From NCBI RefSeq assembly GCF_009707385.1, contig NZ_CP046115.1, positions 2,852,001 through 2,916,000 of the forward strand: DNA of 64,000 bases. Direction: 5' to 3'. The stretch's first letter is position 1, and every line of letters begins with the position of its first letter. Below the pieces are notes generated by a model that made no database searches, was not told where the DNA came from, and saw nothing but the letters and a program-made list of their open reading frames with translations. This document shows positions 27,335 through 36,305 of this stretch, in pieces. This stretch comes from Klebsiella oxytoca. Its GTDB lineage: Bacteria; Pseudomonadota; Gammaproteobacteria; Enterobacterales; Enterobacteriaceae. A program made the translations under genes and the position numbers.

Positions 27335-28126
27335 TTAACGTAACGTAATTGTGCCAATCAAATAGGTCGTTGCCTGACCGCCAATAAGAATTCGCTCACC
27401 CCGCCAGCGGCAGAGCAGCTCGCCGCCGCGGGACGAAAGCTGTCGCGCCCGCATCTCCGTTTTGCCGAACTTTGCGCCCCAGTAGGGGATCAGCATGCTG
27501 TGGGTAGATCCGGTGACCGGATCTTCCGCTACCGGCTCGCCCGGGCAGAAGAAGCGGCTGACAAAGTCATACTCTTCATCCGCTGCGCTGATACAGATCA
27601 TTTTGCCAAGGCGCTGGAGCATATGCATATCCGGACGCACGGCTTCCACCTGGCGGCGATCCCTTAATACCACCAGATAATCGCGCGCCATGCGAACCTC
27701 CACCGCTTCGCTCACCCCGAGCCCGGCAAGCAGCTCCGCAGGCGGCTGCTCAATGCTCCTCGTTTCCCACGCCGGTAAATCCAGGGTCAGCCAGTCGCCG
27801 CTGCGCGTGACGCGAAGCTCGCCGACGAAGCGGGTACTAAATACGATCGTCGATGAGGGATGATCGAAGTATTCAAAAATGACGTGCGAAGCCGCCAGCG
27901 TCGCGTGACCGCAAAGGTTTATCTCAGCAAGCGTGGTAAACCAACGCAGCTCATATCCTTCATCCGTGCGCACGAAAAACGCCGTCTCTGACTGATTATG
28001 CTGCTGGGCCATTTTCAGCAGCGTTTCGTCAGGTAGCCATTCAGTGAGCGGGCAAACAGCCGCCGTGTTGCCGCCGAAGTTACGATCGCTGAATGCGTCT
28101 ACCAGATAAAAGTCAATTTCCAGCAT
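27335..28126 (-). CDS. PhzF/YddE-family isomerase-like protein, copy 2
   Basis: A 263-residue PhzF paralogue of the gene immediately downstream, clearly related along its length: both contain EWLPDE-LLKMAQQHNQSETAF, NLCGHATLA and SRFFxPGE--EDPVTGS-H-MLIPYW. The catalytic Glu lies near residue 47. It is first of the two-gene operon; the ATG at 28126 has AGGG about 7 bases upstream. The pair probably arose by tandem duplication and then diverged, most visibly in the substrate-facing middle section. Confidence 0.88.
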   Translation of the reverse strand: MLEIDFYLVDAFSDRNFGGNTAAVCPLTEWLPDETLLKMAQQHNQSETAFFVRTDEGYELRWFTTLAEINLCGHATLAASHVIFEYFDHPSSTIVFSTRFVGELRVTRSGDWLTLDLPAWETRSIEQPPAELLAGLGVSEAVEVRMARDYLVVLRDRRQVEAVRPDMHMLQRLGKMICISAADEEYDFVSRFFCPGEPVAEDPVTGSTHSMLIPYWGAKFGKTEMRARQLSSRGGELLCRWRGERILIGGQATTYLIGTITLR

Positions 28127-28331
28127 AGTTCTGCCCTTCTATTTCCTTTACTTATCGATAACATGACATAAAGACGATAAATGCACACGTTTAACTGGAA
28201 AATTAATCAGTTAGTTACTCAAACCCAGCCTAAACAAAAATGAGATGCAGATCACAAAACGATTGTATTTTCAGCAGCAATCGTTTTAAGATCGTCCCAC
28301 TTCTTTCCTCTTTTTAACCAGCCCTGAACTT

Positions 28332-29531
28332 ATGATGACAAATACGGTTTCACGCAAGGTCGCGTGGCTGCGCGTAGTCACGCTTGCGATTGCGGCATTT
28401 ATCTTTAACACCACCGAATTTGCGCCCGTAGGCCTGCTGTCGGACATCGCCGACAGCTTTGGCATGGAAACCGCGCAGGTCGGGATCATGCTGACAATCT
28501 ACGCCTGGGTTGTCGCCCTGATGTCGCTGCCCTTTATGCTGCTGACCAGCAAGATGGAACGCCGGCGCCTGCTGGTGGGACTGTTTATTCTGTTTATCGC
28601 CAGCCACGTGCTGTCATTCCTGGCCTGGAACTTCAACGTGCTGGTGATCAGCCGCATCGGCATCGCTTTCGCCCATGCGGTGTTCTGGTCAATCACCTCG
28701 GCGCTGGCTATTCGGATGGCGCCTCCGGGTAAACGCGCCCAGGCGCTGAGCCTGATTGCCACCGGTACCGCGCTGGCGATGGTCTTCGGGATCCCGATTG
28801 GCCGTATCGTCGGGCAATATTTTGGCTGGCGCACTACTTTCCTGGTCATTGGTCTCGGCGCGCTGATCACTATGGTTTGCCTGATCAAACTGCTGCCGAA
28901 GCTCCCGAGCGAACACTCAGGTTCGTTAAAAAGCCTGCCGGTGCTGTTCCGCCGTCCGGCGCTGCTGAGCATCTATTTGCTGACGGTGATTGTGGTGACC
29001 GCGCACTATACCGCCTACAGCTATATTGAGCCGTTCGTACAGACGGTGGCCGGGCTGAGCGGCAACTTTGCCACCTTGCTGCTGCTGACCCTGGGCGGCG
29101 CGGGTATCGTCGGCAGCATCCTGTTCGGTAGGCTCGGCAACCTTCATGCCTCTGGCTTAATTAACGCCGCCATTGGCCTGCTGCTGGCGTGTTTACTGCT
29201 GCTGTTGCCTGCCTCGCATAACGCCAACCACCTGATGCTGCTGAGCGTCTTCTGGGGCATAGCCATCATGATTATCGGGCTCGGCATGCAGGTGAAAGTG
29301 CTGGCGCTGGCGCCGGACGCCACCGACGTGGCGATGTCGTTATTCTCAGGGATATTTAATATCGGTATCGGCGCGGGCGCGCTGGTCGGCAGCCAGGTCA
29401 GCACCCATCTTTCGATGGCGTCTATTGGCTATGTCGGCGCCATTCCTGCCGTCGTCGCGCTAATGTGGGCGGTGATGATTTTTCGCCGCTGGCCTGGTTC
29501 CCTGGAGGATCAGCAGCCGCATCACTCCTGA
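28332..29531 (+). CDS. sotB: MFS sugar/drug exporter SotB (YdeA)
   Basis: A 399-residue 12-TM major facilitator, colinear with E. coli SotB (396), beginning [38 protein letters not shown]. Family motifs include the loop 2-3 region [14 protein letters not shown] and the exporter motif C region in TM5 ([17 protein letters not shown]). E. coli SotB exports L-arabinose and IPTG. It sits between the PhzF genes and marC in the E. coli-like order, with a strong terminator 10 bases after its stop. Confidence 0.94.
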   Translation: MMTNTVSRKVAWLRVVTLAIAAFIFNTTEFAPVGLLSDIADSFGMETAQVGIMLTIYAWVVALMSLPFMLLTSKMERRRLLVGLFILFIASHVLSFLAWNFNVLVISRIGIAFAHAVFWSITSALAIRMAPPGKRAQALSLIATGTALAMVFGIPIGRIVGQYFGWRTTFLVIGLGALITMVCLIKLLPKLPSEHSGSLKSLPVLFRRPALLSIYLLTVIVVTAHYTAYSYIEPFVQTVAGLSGNFATLLLLTLGGAGIVGSILFGRLGNLHASGLINAAIGLLLACLLLLLPASHNANHLMLLSVFWGIAIMIIGLGMQVKVLALAPDATDVAMSLFSGIFNIGIGAGALVGSQVSTHLSMASIGYVGAIPAVVALMWAVMIFRRWPGSLEDQQPHHS

Positions 29532-29540
29532 TCGTTCGAA

Positions 29541-29577
29541 AAAAGCCTGCCGGTCGAGAGATCGGCAGGCTTTTTTA
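29541..29577. terminator. Strong bidirectional terminator sotB/marC
   Basis: A perfect 9-bp stem AGCCTGCCG (29544-29552) / CGGCAGGCT (29563-29571), with AAAA on the left and TTTTTT on the right, so it works for convergent sotB and marC. Confidence 0.92.
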
Positions 29578-29591
29578 CATCATATTTCAGG

Positions 29592-30260
29592 TCAGGCGTG
29601 ATAGGTAGAAATGATCTCCAGCACGCCGTTAATAATAAACTGCACGCCCATACAGACCAGCAGAAAACCCATCAGCCGTGAAATTGCTTCAATGCCGCCC
29701 TTGCCGACCAGACGCATAATCGCCCCGGAGCTGCGCAGACAGCCCCACAGAATAATTCCGACCAGGGCAAAAATAATCGGCGGTGCAACCAGTATCACCC
29801 ACTCAGGAAAGCTCGCGCTGTGCTTTACCGTCGAGGCGGAGCTGATAATCATCGCGATCGTTCCCGGCCCTGCGGTGCTGGGCATCGCCAGGGGAACGAA
29901 TGCGATATTGGCCGTCGGTTCATCCTCAAGCTCCTCTGATTTCAGCTTAGCTTCCATCGAATCATGGGCTTTTTGCTGCGGAAAGAGCATGCGGAAGCCG
30001 ATAAAGGCGACGATCAGCCCCCCTGCGATACGCAGGCCGGGAATCGATATGCCAAAGGTGTTCATCACCACCTGACCCGCATACCACGCGACCATCAGGA
30101 TGGCAAAGACATAGACCGAGGCCATCAACGACTGGCGGTTACGCTCGGCGTTGTTCATGTTGCCGGCAAGGCCAAGGAACAGCGCCACGGTAGTCAGCGG
30201 GTTAGCCAGCGGCAGAATGACCACCAGACCCAGGCCAATCGCTTTTAAAAGATCCATCAT
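29592..30260 (-). CDS. marC: MarC family integral membrane protein
   Basis: A 222-residue protein with about six transmembrane helices, opening [27 protein letters not shown] (the MarC signature NP-T) and with [20 protein letters not shown] in the middle. It is divergent from marRAB across the mar operator, as in E. coli. Despite its name it has no demonstrated antibiotic-resistance role; its function is unknown. Confidence 0.95.
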   Translation of the reverse strand: MMDLLKAIGLGLVVILPLANPLTTVALFLGLAGNMNNAERNRQSLMASVYVFAILMVAWYAGQVVMNTFGISIPGLRIAGGLIVAFIGFRMLFPQQKAHDSMEAKLKSEELEDEPTANIAFVPLAMPSTAGPGTIAMIISSASTVKHSASFPEWVILVAPPIIFALVGIILWGCLRSSGAIMRLVGKGGIEAISRLMGFLLVCMGVQFIINGVLEIISTYHA

Positions 30261-30423
30261 AATGAGTTAAGGTCCTGTAAATATTGGATTATCAAAAAAA
30301 TAACGCACGCGGAGCATATCGTCTGTGGCCGGATTGTACCCGTTCCCCGCCTGATGCATTCATCATTCAGTCAAATCATAAGACAAGAAAGCGAAATAGA
30401 GTGACCTGCATCACAACAATTCG

Positions 30424-30516
30424 TTTTAGCAAATCGTGTCATCGGCAAATTCATCAGGTTGACTTATATTTGCCTAGGCAATAATATCTCCCGCAACTAA
30501 GTCATTGCCTGGGCAA
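30424..30516 (+). promoter_or_regulatory. mar control region: marbox, promoter and MarR operators
   Basis: A marbox (30424-30443, beginning TTTTAGCAAAT) lies upstream of the promoter TTGACT (30459-30464) -17- TAATAT (30482-30487). Two MarR operators follow the known layout: TTGCCTAGGCAA (30470-30481), inside the spacer, and TTGCCTGGGCAA (30505-30516), just before the marR start. Both are perfect palindromes or nearly so and align base-for-base with E. coli marO sites I and II. MarR represses here, while MarA/SoxS/Rob activate. Confidence 0.93.
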
Positions 30517-30521
30517 CCACT

Positions 30522-30956
30522 GTGAAAAACACCAGCGACCTGTTTAACGAAATGATCCCTCTTGGTCGCCTGATCCAGATGGTTAACCAGAAAAAAGATC
30601 GCCTGCTCAACGACTACCTCTCACCGATGGACATTACTTCCACCCAGTTTCGGGTGCTCTGTTCTATTCGTTGCGAAGTGTGTATTACCCCCGTTGAGCT
30701 GAAAACCGTGCTTTCGGTCGACCCGGGCGCAATGACGCGCATGCTCGACCGTCTGGTCTGTAAAGGCTGGATTGAACGGTTACCCAACCCGACTGACAAG
30801 CGTGGCGTACTGGTGCAGCTAACACCGGACGGCGCAGCCCTTTGCGAGCAATGTCACCAGGTTGTGGGTCAGAAACTGCACCAGGAATTAACAAAAAACC
30901 TGTCGACGGATGAAGTAGGCACTCTTGAGTGTTTACTCAAAAAAGTTCTGTCGTAA
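30522..30956 (+). CDS. marR: Repressor of the mar operon
   Basis: A 144-residue MarR, starting at a GTG as in E. coli. The winged HTH spans residues 50-100 ([46 protein letters not shown]). Ser/Cys residues implicated in copper and salicylate sensing are retained, including the CEQCHQ segment with the Cys corresponding to E. coli Cys80-region cysteines. It binds the two operators directly upstream and is released by phenolics or Cu(II)-driven oxidation. It is followed after 14 bases by marA. Confidence 0.96.
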   Translation: MKNTSDLFNEMIPLGRLIQMVNQKKDRLLNDYLSPMDITSTQFRVLCSIRCEVCITPVELKTVLSVDPGAMTRMLDRLVCKGWIERLPNPTDKRGVLVQLTPDGAALCEQCHQVVGQKLHQELTKNLSTDEVGTLECLLKKVLS

Positions 30957-30970
30957 TAAGAAGAGGTAAG

Positions 30971-31354
30971 ATGATGTCCAGACGTAATAATGACGCCATC
31001 ACTATCCATAGTATTTTGTCGTGGATCGAGGATAACCTGGAATCGCCGCTGTCGCTGGAGAAGGTTTCAGAACGCTCAGGTTATTCCAAGTGGCACCTGC
31101 AAAGAATGTTCAAGAAAGAGACCGGTCACTCGCTGGGACAATATATTCGCAGCCGCAAGCTGACCGAGATCGCGCAAAAGCTAAAGCAGAGTAATGAACC
31201 TATTTTATACCTGGCCGAGCGCTATGGTTTTGAATCACAGCAAACGCTGACTCGAACGTTCAAAAACTACTTCGATGTTCCGCCGCACCAGTACCGCATT
31301 ACTAACGTGCCGGGCGAGTCGCGCTACCTGCTCCCACTGAACAACTGTTGTTAA
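30971..31354 (+). CDS. marA: AraC/XylS-type multidrug-resistance activator
   Basis: A 127-residue regulator almost identical to E. coli MarA ([30 protein letters not shown]). Both HTH motifs are present: [19 protein letters not shown] and [26 protein letters not shown]. It is a DNA-binding-only monomer that activates efflux (acrAB, tolC) and represses porin through micF. Start placed at the ATG at 30971 (a second ATG follows at once at 30974). Confidence 0.97.
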   Translation: MMSRRNNDAITIHSILSWIEDNLESPLSLEKVSERSGYSKWHLQRMFKKETGHSLGQYIRSRKLTEIAQKLKQSNEPILYLAERYGFESQQTLTRTFKNYFDVPPHQYRITNVPGESRYLLPLNNCC

Positions 31355-31383
31355 TCGCCTGCAAAAGACGTATTGAGGAAATC

Positions 31384-31602
31384 ATGAAACAATTCGCTTC
31401 CGCCGCCATCGTGCTATTGGCGCTGGTCTCTGGCCAGAGTTACGCGGAGCAACCCACCACTCCGGTTCGTCACAATAACCGGGATGCGATGATTATTCCT
31501 TCCGAACATAATGATTCGCCGTTTGATTTCAATCACATGGCTTCGGGCAGTGATAAATCAGATGAACTCGGTGTGCCGTATTACAACCAGCAAGACCTGT
31601 AA
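31384..31602 (+). CDS. marB: Periplasmic MarB
   Basis: A 72-residue protein, the same length as E. coli MarB, with a signal peptide (MKQFASAAIVLLALVSGQSYA-E) and a mature tail with HNNRDAMIIPSEHNDSPFDFNHMASGSDKSDELGVPYY-type features. It is the last gene of the mar operon, 29 bases after marA, with a GAGGA ribosome site. In E. coli it modestly lowers marA expression by an unknown periplasmic route. Confidence 0.93.
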   Translation: MKQFASAAIVLLALVSGQSYAEQPTTPVRHNNRDAMIIPSEHNDSPFDFNHMASGSDKSDELGVPYYNQQDL

Positions 31603-31612
31603 TATTCCCTTT

Positions 31613-31635
31613 AGCCCCGTCACCGGGGCTTTTTT
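31613..31635 (+). terminator. marRAB terminator
   Basis: AGCCCCG (31613-31619) / CGGGGCT (31624-31630) with a TTTTTT tail, 10 bases after the marB stop. It touches the end of the convergent eamA gene. Confidence 0.9.
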
Positions 31636-32533
31636 ATCCCCGCGCCATGCCGGGACGTACAAGCTTCAGGCCAAATACGTTGATATACAGCCCGGCCATA
31701 ATCAGGACCGCCCCCAGCAGCTGCAGGCTATTTAGCGTTTCGCCCAGCAACAGAGCGGCGCTGGCCATTCCGACGACCGGAACCAGCAGCGATAGCGGCG
31801 CCACGCGCCATGTCTCATAGCGTCCCAGCAGCGTCCCCCAAATCCCATAGCCAACAATGGTGGCAACAAAAGCCAGATACAGTAGCGACAGGATCGTCAG
31901 CAAATCGATATCCCGTAAACTGGCCGCCATAGCCTGCGGACCGTCGAGGATCCACGACGCCAGCATAAACGGCAACACCGGGATCAGCGCGCTCCACACG
32001 ACCAGAGACATAATCGGCGGCTGGCTCGCATGCGACATGATTTTCTTATTAAAGATATTTCCGCATGCCCAGCTAAGCGCCGCCGCCAGCGTCAGCATAA
32101 AGCCCACCAGCGGCACATGCTGACCGCCGAGGCTGGCTTCCACCAGCACCACTACGCCAAAGATAGCCAGGGCGATCCCGGCCAGCTGTTTACCCTGTAA
32201 ACGCTCGCCGAAGATAAACGCCCCGAGGATAATAGTGAAAAAGGCCTGGGCCTGGAGAACCAGCGAGGCCAGGCCTGCGGGCATCCCCAGACTTATGGCG
32301 CAAAACAGAAACGCAAATTGCCCGAAGCTAATCGTCAGGCCGTACCCCAGCAGCAGGCTTAGCGGAATTTTTGGCCGCGCCACGAAGAGCAGCGCCGGAA
32401 AAGCCACCAGTAAAAAACGCAGCCCGGCGAGCATCAACGGTGGCATATTATGTAATCCCACCTTGATGACGACAAAATTCAGCCCCCATACAACTACTAC
32501 CAGCAATGCCAGCAGCCCATCTTTACGCGTCAT
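31634..32533 (-). CDS. eamA: Cysteine/O-acetylserine exporter EamA
   Basis: A 299-residue ten-TM DMT-family transporter, the same length as E. coli EamA (YdeD). It has two EamA repeats: the first opens GLLALLVVVVWGLNFVVIKVGL, the second starts near residue 145 (LTLAAALSWACGNIFNKKI). E. coli EamA exports O-acetylserine and cysteine. It is convergent with marB, whose terminator abuts the last codon. Confidence 0.94.
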   Translation of the reverse strand: MTRKDGLLALLVVVVWGLNFVVIKVGLHNMPPLMLAGLRFLLVAFPALLFVARPKIPLSLLLGYGLTISFGQFAFLFCAISLGMPAGLASLVLQAQAFFTIILGAFIFGERLQGKQLAGIALAIFGVVVLVEASLGGQHVPLVGFMLTLAAALSWACGNIFNKKIMSHASQPPIMSLVVWSALIPVLPFMLASWILDGPQAMAASLRDIDLLTILSLLYLAFVATIVGYGIWGTLLGRYETWRVAPLSLLVPVVGMASAALLLGETLNSLQLLGAVLIMAGLYINVFGLKLVRPGMARG

Positions 32534-32611
32534 ACCCTGCCTCGGTTGTTATTAGAATTTTTGTGAACAAAATCAACATACCGAATAATTCGCCTGACGC
32601 CTATCCCCGCC

Positions 32612-32737
32612 TTACTTCAAGTTGCATCTGCGTTGACGTTCTTACTCAGCTCATCCCAGAGCCTCGCTCCTGCGGGGGCAGCGCAAGCGCGGTTCAGGAC
32701 ACGGTGCCTTGCCCTGAGACTCGAATTATTCAGGATA
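32612..32737. repeat. Enterobacterial palindromic intergenic repeat
   Basis: The 330-base gap between eamA and ydeE is mostly one element. It opens TTACTTCAAGTTGCATCTGC and ends ACTCGAATTATTCAGGATA, imperfect inverted ends (AACTTGAAG-like versus ACTCGAATT) that I recognise from a repeat family scattered in intergenic DNA of Klebsiella, Serratia and Yersinia. The interior folds around CTCCTGCGGGGGCAGCGC. Identification is by remembered end sequences, not a search. It could influence read-through toward ydeE. Confidence 0.5.
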
Positions 32738-32862
32738 GAGATCACTATTTTCAGTAGGGCATGCAGCCCCATTTCATCACCGACGGGAGCTATACAAGGC
32801 CTGAATAGCGTGCTATTTGTGATCGGGACAACAAAAATAACATCACATCAGGCAAGGAAAAA

Positions 32863-34056
32863 ATGATACCGACACTCAGGCGCTCAACCGCAGCGCTGCT
32901 GGCTTCGTCGTTGCTGTTAACTATTGGCCGTGGCGCAACATTGCCATTTATGACTATCTACCTCACCCGCCAGTACCAGCTGGAGGTGGATAAAATCGGC
33001 TACGCCCTGTCGGCGGCGCTGATCGTTGGCGTACTGTTCAGCATGGGTTTTGGCATTCTCGCCGATAAGTTCGACAAAAAGCGCTATATGACCCTCGCCG
33101 TGCTGGCGTTTATTGGCGGTTTTATCGCTATTCCGCTGGTTAATAGCGTCGCGCTGGTGGTGTTTTTCTTCGCCCTGATTAACTGCGCCTATTCGGTGTT
33201 CTCAACCGTACTGAAAGCGTGGTTCGCCGACGTGCTGACACCTGAAAAGAAGGCGCAGATATTTTCCCTCAATTATACCTTTCTCAATATTGGCTGGACC
33301 GTCGGGCCGCCTCTCGGCACCCTGCTGGTGATGCACAGCATTAACCTGCCGTTCTGGCTGGCGGCCGGCTGCGCCGCGCTGCCGCTGGTATTTATTCAGC
33401 TGTTTGTGCAACGTACCAGCGCCGCGATTGCTCAGGATAACGCTGTTCAGTGGTCGCCTTCGGTGCTGCTTCGCGATCGCGCACTGCTGTGGTTTACCCT
33501 CTCCGGCCTGCTGGCCTCCTTTGTCGGCGGCTCTTTTGCATCCTGTATTTCCCAGTACGTGCTGGTAGTGGCCGATAGCGATTTTGCCGAGAAAGTGGTT
33601 GCGGTGGTGCTGCCGGTCAACGCCGCCGTGGTGGTGGCGCTGCAGTACGCCGTCGGTCGTCGTCTTACCGCGCGCAATATTCGGCCACTGATGACCTTCG
33701 GAACAGTTTGCTTCGTGCTGGGGCTGGGCGGTTTCGTTATTTCCGATAATAGCCTGCTGCTGTGGGGCGTTTCCGCCGCAATCTTTACCCTCGGAGAGGT
33801 TATCTACGCACCGGGTGAATACATGCTGATCGATAACATAGCGCCGCCTGGCATGAAGGCCAGCTACTTTTCCGCCCAGTCGCTGGGCTGGCTGGGGGCG
33901 GCGTTTAACCCGATGCTGACCGGAACGATTTTGACCCATCTGCCGCACTGGTCGCTGTTTGTGATACTGATGCTGGCTATTATTGCCGCATGGCTGATGA
34001 TTTTCCGTGGAATGAACGTTCGTCCGTGGAATGATGGGGCGGTCGTCCGTGCCTGA
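32863..34056 (+). CDS. ydeE: MFS transporter YdeE
   Basis: A 397-residue 12-TM major facilitator aligned with E. coli YdeE (395): LRRSTAALLASSLLLTIGRGATLPFMTIYL then the loop 2-3 motif GILADKFDKKRYM. E. coli YdeE is a peptide/arabinose exporter by overexpression data. AAGGA precedes the ATG. In E. coli ydeE is followed by mgtS; here about 9 kb separates them. A 12-bp inverted repeat follows its stop codon. Confidence 0.93.
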   Translation: MIPTLRRSTAALLASSLLLTIGRGATLPFMTIYLTRQYQLEVDKIGYALSAALIVGVLFSMGFGILADKFDKKRYMTLAVLAFIGGFIAIPLVNSVALVVFFFALINCAYSVFSTVLKAWFADVLTPEKKAQIFSLNYTFLNIGWTVGPPLGTLLVMHSINLPFWLAAGCAALPLVFIQLFVQRTSAAIAQDNAVQWSPSVLLRDRALLWFTLSGLLASFVGGSFASCISQYVLVVADSDFAEKVVAVVLPVNAAVVVALQYAVGRRLTARNIRPLMTFGTVCFVLGLGGFVISDNSLLLWGVSAAIFTLGEVIYAPGEYMLIDNIAPPGMKASYFSAQSLGWLGAAFNPMLTGTILTHLPHWSLFVILMLAIIAAWLMIFRGMNVRPWNDGAVVRA

Positions 34057-34070
34057 GCCCGGGCGCCGTA

Positions 34071-34128
34071 TGGCTGTCAGGCTGCTGTCGTCTCCCTGTC
34101 GGGTTTCGATCGTGGTGCCTGACAGCCA
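34071..34128. repeat. 12-bp perfect inverted repeat after ydeE
   Basis: TGGCTGTCAGGC (34071-34082) and GCCTGACAGCCA (34117-34128) are perfect complements with a 34-base loop, sitting 14 bases after ydeE and 45 bases before the XRE gene. No T run follows. It may be an operator pair for the XRE regulator or an mRNA end structure. Confidence 0.55.
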
Positions 34129-34172
34129 GTGAAGTAATACTCGATCTCAGGTTTTACCCGGAGAGAGAAACA

Positions 34173-34643
34173 ATGAACAGTAGTAATCAGGTTAAACAAT
34201 TACGTTTACAGCGCGCCTGGTCGCAGGAACAGCTGGCCGAACTGGCGGGCGTGAGCGTGCGGACCATTCAGCGCATTGAAAATGGCGACCGGCCTGCCCT
34301 GGAGACGCTTAGCGCGCTGGCGGCGGTGTTTGAAGTTAACGTCGCTGAGATTAGCGGCGATTCACCGGAGGGTCATGAAGAGTCGCTGGATTTACGCATT
34401 GAGCAGGCCAAAGCGCGCGTCGAACAAGAAAGCCGTTTTTTCCGTTCTTTGTCCGTGGCCGTAGTGGTTTGCGCCCTGCTGGCAGTGCTGAACTGGCTGA
34501 CCGGTTCCGGGAGCTACTGGTCCGTCTGGGTGGCGATTATCTGGGGAGCGCTGCTGGCGGTTAAGGGATTGCGCTTGTTTGTGTTTGGCGAATGGATCAA
34601 TAGCTGGCGTCAGGCGCGCCTGCAGCGGCTGCTGCGCAAGTAA
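34173..34643 (+). CDS. XRE-family HTH protein with two membrane helices
   Basis: A 156-residue protein. The N-terminal XRE helix-turn-helix is complete (LRLQRAWSQEQLAELAGVSVRTIQRIENG, residues 9-40). A charged linker follows, then two hydrophobic helices (SLSVAVVVCALLAVLNWL and WVAIIWGALLAVKGLRLFVF), the '2TM' arrangement of membrane-tethered HTH proteins. It ends in a basic tail RQARLQRLLRK. GAGAG lies about 7 bases before the ATG. It probably regulates transcription from the membrane; targets are unknown. It is the last conserved gene before the urt block. Confidence 0.85.
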   Translation: MNSSNQVKQLRLQRAWSQEQLAELAGVSVRTIQRIENGDRPALETLSALAAVFEVNVAEISGDSPEGHEESLDLRIEQAKARVEQESRFFRSLSVAVVVCALLAVLNWLTGSGSYWSVWVAIIWGALLAVKGLRLFVFGEWINSWRQARLQRLLRK

Positions 34644-34669
34644 TCCGCTGAACTATGGTGCGCGCTTCT

Positions 34670-34776
34670 CCCGGGGGCGGCGCAAAGCGCCTTGCCCGGG
34701 CTACGGATCCATTGCCGTCTGCGAGCGGTAGCCCGGACGGGACCTGTAGCCCGGCTAAGCGCAGCGCGAGCCGGGG
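34670..34776. repeat. REP/BIME-type cluster between the XRE gene and urtE
   Basis: Three REP-like units: 34671-34703 (CCCGGGGGCGGCGC...CTTGCCCGGGCTAC), 34728-34741 (GTAGCCCGGACGGG), 34746-34776 (GTAGCCCGGCTAAGCGCAGC... ending GAGCCGGGG). The first and third match those at 23384-23520. They lie at the convergent 3' ends of the XRE and urtE genes, as REP clusters usually do. Confidence 0.75.
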
Positions 34777-34799
34777 AGAGGCCGCCATCCGGGAAGGGC

Positions 34800-35498
34800 T
34801 TATATGGCGACCATCCCGCGGACCCCTTCGGCTTCCATATCACCCCCGCTGCCCTGCTGAATAATCGCGCCGCGCGACATCACCAGGTAGCGGTCCGCCA
34901 GCCCGGCGGCAAAATCATAGAACTGCTCGACCAGCAGGATCGCCATATCTCCGCGGTTCGCCAGCTGACGAATAACCTCGCCAATCTCTTTAATCACCGA
35001 CGGCTGGATCCCCTCCGTCGGCTCATCAAGAATCAACAGCTGCGGACGGCTGGCCAGCGCGCGGCCGATCGCCAGCTGCTGCTGTTGCCCACCGGAAAGA
35101 TCGCCCCCGCGCCGCTGCTTCATGGTTTTCAGCACCGGAAACAGCTGATAAATCTCCTCCGGCACCGACCGCGCGTCGCGGGCGGGAAAGCGCGACAGCC
35201 CCATCAGCAGATTCTCCTCGACCGTCAGCCGGGGAAAAATTTCGCGCCCCTGCGGCACGTAGGCAATCCCCGACTGCACCCGCTGGTGCGGCTTACGATG
35301 CGTGATATTCTTCTCCTGCCACAGCACCTTGCCGCTGCGCGCCGGAATAAGCCCCATCAGACATTTCAGTAAGGTGGTTTTGCCCACCCCATTGCGCCCG
35401 AGCAGACAGGTGACCTCCCCCTGGCGGGCGGTAAAATCCACCCCGCGCAGAATGTGGCTGCCGCCATAGTATTGATGTAACTGATTAACCTGTAGCAT
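34800..35498 (-). CDS. urtE: Urea ABC transporter ATP-binding protein UrtE
   Basis: A 232-residue ABC ATPase of the branched-chain/urea (LivF-like) class. Walker A is GRNGVGKTTLL (near residue 35), the ABC signature LSGGQQQQLAIGRAL (near 135), Walker B LLILDEPTEGIQ. It follows urtD by 9 bases in urtABCDE order and provides, with UrtD, the ATPase dimer for high-affinity urea uptake. Last gene of the operon; REP elements follow. Confidence 0.94.
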   Translation of the reverse strand: MLQVNQLHQYYGGSHILRGVDFTARQGEVTCLLGRNGVGKTTLLKCLMGLIPARSGKVLWQEKNITHRKPHQRVQSGIAYVPQGREIFPRLTVEENLLMGLSRFPARDARSVPEEIYQLFPVLKTMKQRRGGDLSGGQQQQLAIGRALASRPQLLILDEPTEGIQPSVIKEIGEVIRQLANRGDMAILLVEQFYDFAAGLADRYLVMSRGAIIQQGSGGDMEAEGVRGMVAI

Positions 35499-35507
35499 CC
35501 GCGCTCC

Positions 35508-36305
35508 TTAGCGTCCGAGATAAACTTCAATCACCTGCTCATTGGCCTGCACCTCACGCAACGATCCTTCCGCCAGCACCTGCCCCTGATGCAGCACCGT
35601 TACCCGGTCGGCGATGGTCTCGACAAATCCCATATCATGCTCGACCACCATCAGCGAATGCCGCCCGGCCAGGGTGCGAAACAGCTCGGCGGTGTACTCC
35701 GTTTCAGCGTCGGTCATTCCGGCGGCGGGCTCGTCCAGCAGCAGCAGGTGCGGCTCCTGCACCAGCAGCATACCGATTTCCAGAAACTGCTTTTGCCCAT
35801 GCGAGAGAAGCCCAGCCGGACGATAACGCTCAGCCTCCAGCCGCAGCAGGAGCAGGATTTCACTAATTCGGTCGGTTTGCTCGCCGTTGAGGCGCGCCCG
35901 CAGGCTGGCCCACACCGACTTATCGCCTTTCATCGCCAGTTCGAGATTTTCCGTTACCGTCAGCGCCTCAAATACCGTTGGTTTTTGAAACTTGCGCCCG
36001 ATACCCTGCCGGGCGATGGCGATGGGATCCAGGGTCATTAAGTCTACCGACTGATCGTAAAGCGCCCTGCCGCTCTGCGGCCGGGTTTTGCCGGTAATGA
36101 CATCCATCAGGGTGGTTTTACCGGCGCCGTTGGGGCCAATCACGCAGCGCAGTTCGCCGACGCCAATCTGCAACGACAGATTGGTCAGCGCCTGAAAACC
36201 GTCAAAATTAACGTTAATTTCCTCCAGCTGCAGCACCGGGTCGGTCTGCTCGCGAAAACGGTCCGTGGGCAGCTGACGGGTAAAGAGTTCTTCATTCGGT
36301 TGCAT
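35508..36305 (-). CDS. urtD: Urea ABC transporter ATP-binding protein UrtD
   Basis: A 265-residue LivG-like ATPase. Walker A is GPNGAGKTTLMDVI (near residue 55); the signature is degenerate as usual in UrtD (LSHGQKQFLEIGMLL), followed by Walker B LLLLDEPAAGMTDAE and the H-loop VVEHDMGF. Its ATG overlaps the urtC stop in a TGATG junction. It pairs with UrtE on the cytoplasmic face of the UrtBC permease. Confidence 0.95.
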   Translation of the reverse strand: MQPNEELFTRQLPTDRFREQTDPVLQLEEINVNFDGFQALTNLSLQIGVGELRCVIGPNGAGKTTLMDVITGKTRPQSGRALYDQSVDLMTLDPIAIARQGIGRKFQKPTVFEALTVTENLELAMKGDKSVWASLRARLNGEQTDRISEILLLLRLEAERYRPAGLLSHGQKQFLEIGMLLVQEPHLLLLDEPAAGMTDAETEYTAELFRTLAGRHSLMVVEHDMGFVETIADRVTVLHQGQVLAEGSLREVQANEQVIEVYLGR

